In this document: positions 39,373 through 40,724 of the stretch, in pieces
Numbering within the stretch: the first letter of the stretch is position 1
How the letters are laid out: each line of letters begins with the position of its first letter
DNA from: Mariprofundaceae bacterium
GTDB taxonomy: Bacteria; Pseudomonadota; Zetaproteobacteria; Mariprofundales; Mariprofundaceae
DNA length: 40,724 bases
Assembly (NCBI GenBank): GCA_030950905.1
Contig: JAUZQQ010000019.1
Location: forward strand, 1 to 40,724
Direction: 5' to 3'
Translations under genes and position numbers: made by a program
Notes under the pieces: model-generated
What the model was told of the DNA's origin: nothing
Database searches by the model: none
The model's input: the letters and a program-made list of their open reading frames with translations, nothing else

Positions 39373-39978
39373 ATGAACAATCCCAATCAATGGGAAACGG
39401 CATTGCGGACTATCCCTACGGTAACATCGCAAACCAACGCGCAACCACAACGGAAATCCATTCGTTTGAAGGGATATGATTATTCGCAGGCAGGCGCATA
39501 TTTTATCACCATTTGTACAAAAAACCGTGTGCATTTATTCGGTGAAATTATCAATGGAGAAATGATGCCCAATGATGCGGGGGTGATGTTAGAAAACCAA
39601 TGGGTGGGATTACAGCAACGATTTCATACCATTCAACTGCATGAATACAGTGTGATGCCTAATCATTTTCATGGCATTATTACAATCCAGCGGGCAACCA
39701 CAAGGGTTGCCCCTACGCTGGGTGATATGGTCGGGGCATTCAAATCATTATCGACTTATGCGTATATTCAGGGTGTAAAACAATCAGGGTGGGCGCGATT
39801 TCAACAAACACTATGGCAGCGCAATTATTGGGAACATATTATCCGTAACGCACAGGTATTTGAAAAAATCAGCCAATATATACGAAATAATCCTGCGCAA
39901 TGGCAATATGACCAATTAAATTCCCGTAGGGGCAACCCTTGTGGTTGCCCAAATCATCAAGAGGAATGGATGACATGA
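39373..39978 (+). CDS. REP-associated tyrosine (Y1/IS200-like) transposase
   Basis: RKSIRLKGYDYSQAGAYFITICTKNR; HUH-type MPNHFHGI; LWQRNYWEHIIRNAQVFEKISQYIRNNPAQW (catalytic Tyr). Alternative start at 39316. Confidence 0.9.
   Translation: MNNPNQWETALRTIPTVTSQTNAQPQRKSIRLKGYDYSQAGAYFITICTKNRVHLFGEIINGEMMPNDAGVMLENQWVGLQQRFHTIQLHEYSVMPNHFHGIITIQRATTRVAPTLGDMVGAFKSLSTYAYIQGVKQSGWARFQQTLWQRNYWEHIIRNAQVFEKISQYIRNNPAQWQYDQLNSRRGNPCGCPNHQEEWMT
39692..39716 (-). repeat. REP copy b inside the transposase CDS (inverted)
   Basis: GGGCAACCACAAGGGTTGCCCCTAC, exact reverse complement of copy c; encodes part of RATTRVAPT. Confidence 0.95.
39926..39950 (+). repeat. REP copy c inside the 3' end of the transposase CDS
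   Basis: GTAGGGGCAACCCTTGTGGTTGCCC; encodes RRGNPCGCP. Confidence 0.95.
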
Positions 39979-40211
39979 CCTATCCCCCACCTTTTTCCAT
40001 CACCACCGAAAGCATTGATTTCATCAGTGAGCAGGTTGGCTTTGTACAACGGTATTTTCTTGATGCCCCTGTAAATTTCAATACGAAACCGTACATCGAC
40101 CAAGTAAGCGACTATGTGAGCGACCAAGTGGAAAGTTCAGTATGTAGGTATTTCCGACATGTTGGGGTAGACGGGCTAAAAAGCTGTGGTTTCTATTTTG
40201 GAAACAACTGA
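39975..40211 (+). pseudogene. Fic-like N-terminal remnant fused to DQV-repeat C-terminal remnant
   Basis: MTYPPPFSITTESIDFISEQVGFVQ resembles the Fic-family N-terminal PFxIT...ILxLIxEIxxxIG pattern. YIDQVSDYVSDQV resembles C-terminal DQVTDQV-type repeats. Far too short for a full Fic protein. Confidence 0.3.
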
Positions 40212-40240
40212 AATGTGCATAGTAAGTGGTGGGGATAAAG

Positions 40241-40606
40241 ATGAGTGATTTAACTGAAGATGATGTTGAACAAAACTTAATCGACCTACTGCAAGAGCAG
40301 GGGTATACCTACTTCAATGATTCAACCATTAACCCGACAAGTGATAATCCACAACGTGATGCCTTTGATAGTGTTGTATTAGAAAAGCAATTTCATGCTT
40401 CGCTCAGGAAGCTGAACCCTGACCTGCCAGAGCCAGCTTTGCATGAAGCTTTCCAGCATGTGCTGCACCTTGGCACCAATGACATCATGACCAATAATGA
40501 GAAGTTTCATCAAATGCTTAGTCCGGGTCAGCAATTGGTAGTCCGGGTCAGTGTTGACAATTGGGTGTTTTTGTCCGGGTCAGGAGATATTGATTGCCGT
40601 TTGTAA
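40241..40606 (+). pseudogene. truncated type I restriction HsdR N-terminus
   Basis: TEDDVEQNLIDLLQEQGYTYFNDSTINPTSDNPQRDAFDSVVLEKQFHASLRKLNPDLPEPALHEAFQHVLHLGTNDIMTNNEKFHQML is HsdR-N-like. It then runs into repeat-derived sequence and stops. Confidence 0.65.
40521..40583 (+). repeat. three copies of GTCCGGGTCAG at the HsdR breakpoint
   Basis: Copies at 40521-40531, 40541-40551 and 40573-40583. Confidence 0.85.
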
Positions 40607-40724
40607 TGAGTTTGGCGTGAAACGTTCTTTGATATACGAACCGGGAAATGGCAAGCCATGTTCAGAGCTCAGGGCTATGGCAGCTTTGATTATTCAGGAT
40701 TATGAGGATATTACGCTTTCGGCG
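40581..40724 (+). pseudogene. fragment resembling a RAYT DnaA-like C-terminal domain, runs off the window
   Basis: LIAVCNEFGVKRSLIYEPGNGKPCSELRAMAALIIQDYEDITLSA resembles the (V)C..FGV...L....R...ARA..A.L..EY..ISL pattern after the catalytic domain of some RAYTs. No upstream catalytic domain present. Confidence 0.35.

Noticed and set aside
39082-39534. 150-aa minus-strand ORF over the transposase 5' region
   Set aside because: Antisense to the transposase and REP copy a; composition is not protein-like and no RBS was identified.
1-40724. CRISPR array, rRNA or tRNA genes
   Set aside because: No regularly spaced direct repeats with unique spacers and no tRNA/rRNA signatures seen by eye; a tRNAscan/Infernal run would be needed to exclude tRNAs formally.

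Overview
The window looks like a proteobacterial chromosome segment. A Cyc2-like haem porin and an lpxI-containing lipid A operon suggest an iron-oxidiser-like lineage, possibly Zetaproteobacteria; this is inference only. The core is a long minus-strand envelope/translation operon (rpsB-tsf-pyrH-frr-uppS-cdsA-dxr-rseP-bamA-skp-lpxD-fabZ-lpxA-lpxI-lpxB, ~34.6 to 20.1 kb). Other housekeeping genes include ribD, bioD, ygiQ, mtnA, prmC, a YafK-type L,D-transpeptidase, DUF484, a CDF transporter and DUF2155. Three accessory zones stand out. (1) 3.2-7.4 kb: a peptide-exporter-type ABC transporter, divergent from a 64-aa Ala/Thr/Ser/Val-rich peptide ORF that contains a 13-bp perfect inverted repeat. 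The presumed next gene of the exporter operon is truncated against a transposase relic. (2) 19.5-20.1 kb: an AT-rich Rpn-family gene that appears to have lost its nuclease core by in-frame deletion. (3) 38.9-40.7 kb: nested palindromes, a Y1/REP-type transposase carrying copies of its probable REP substrate inside its own coding sequence (with a compensatory stem change between copies), and remnants resembling Fic, HsdR and a second RAYT C-terminus. All family calls come from motif reading without database searches.
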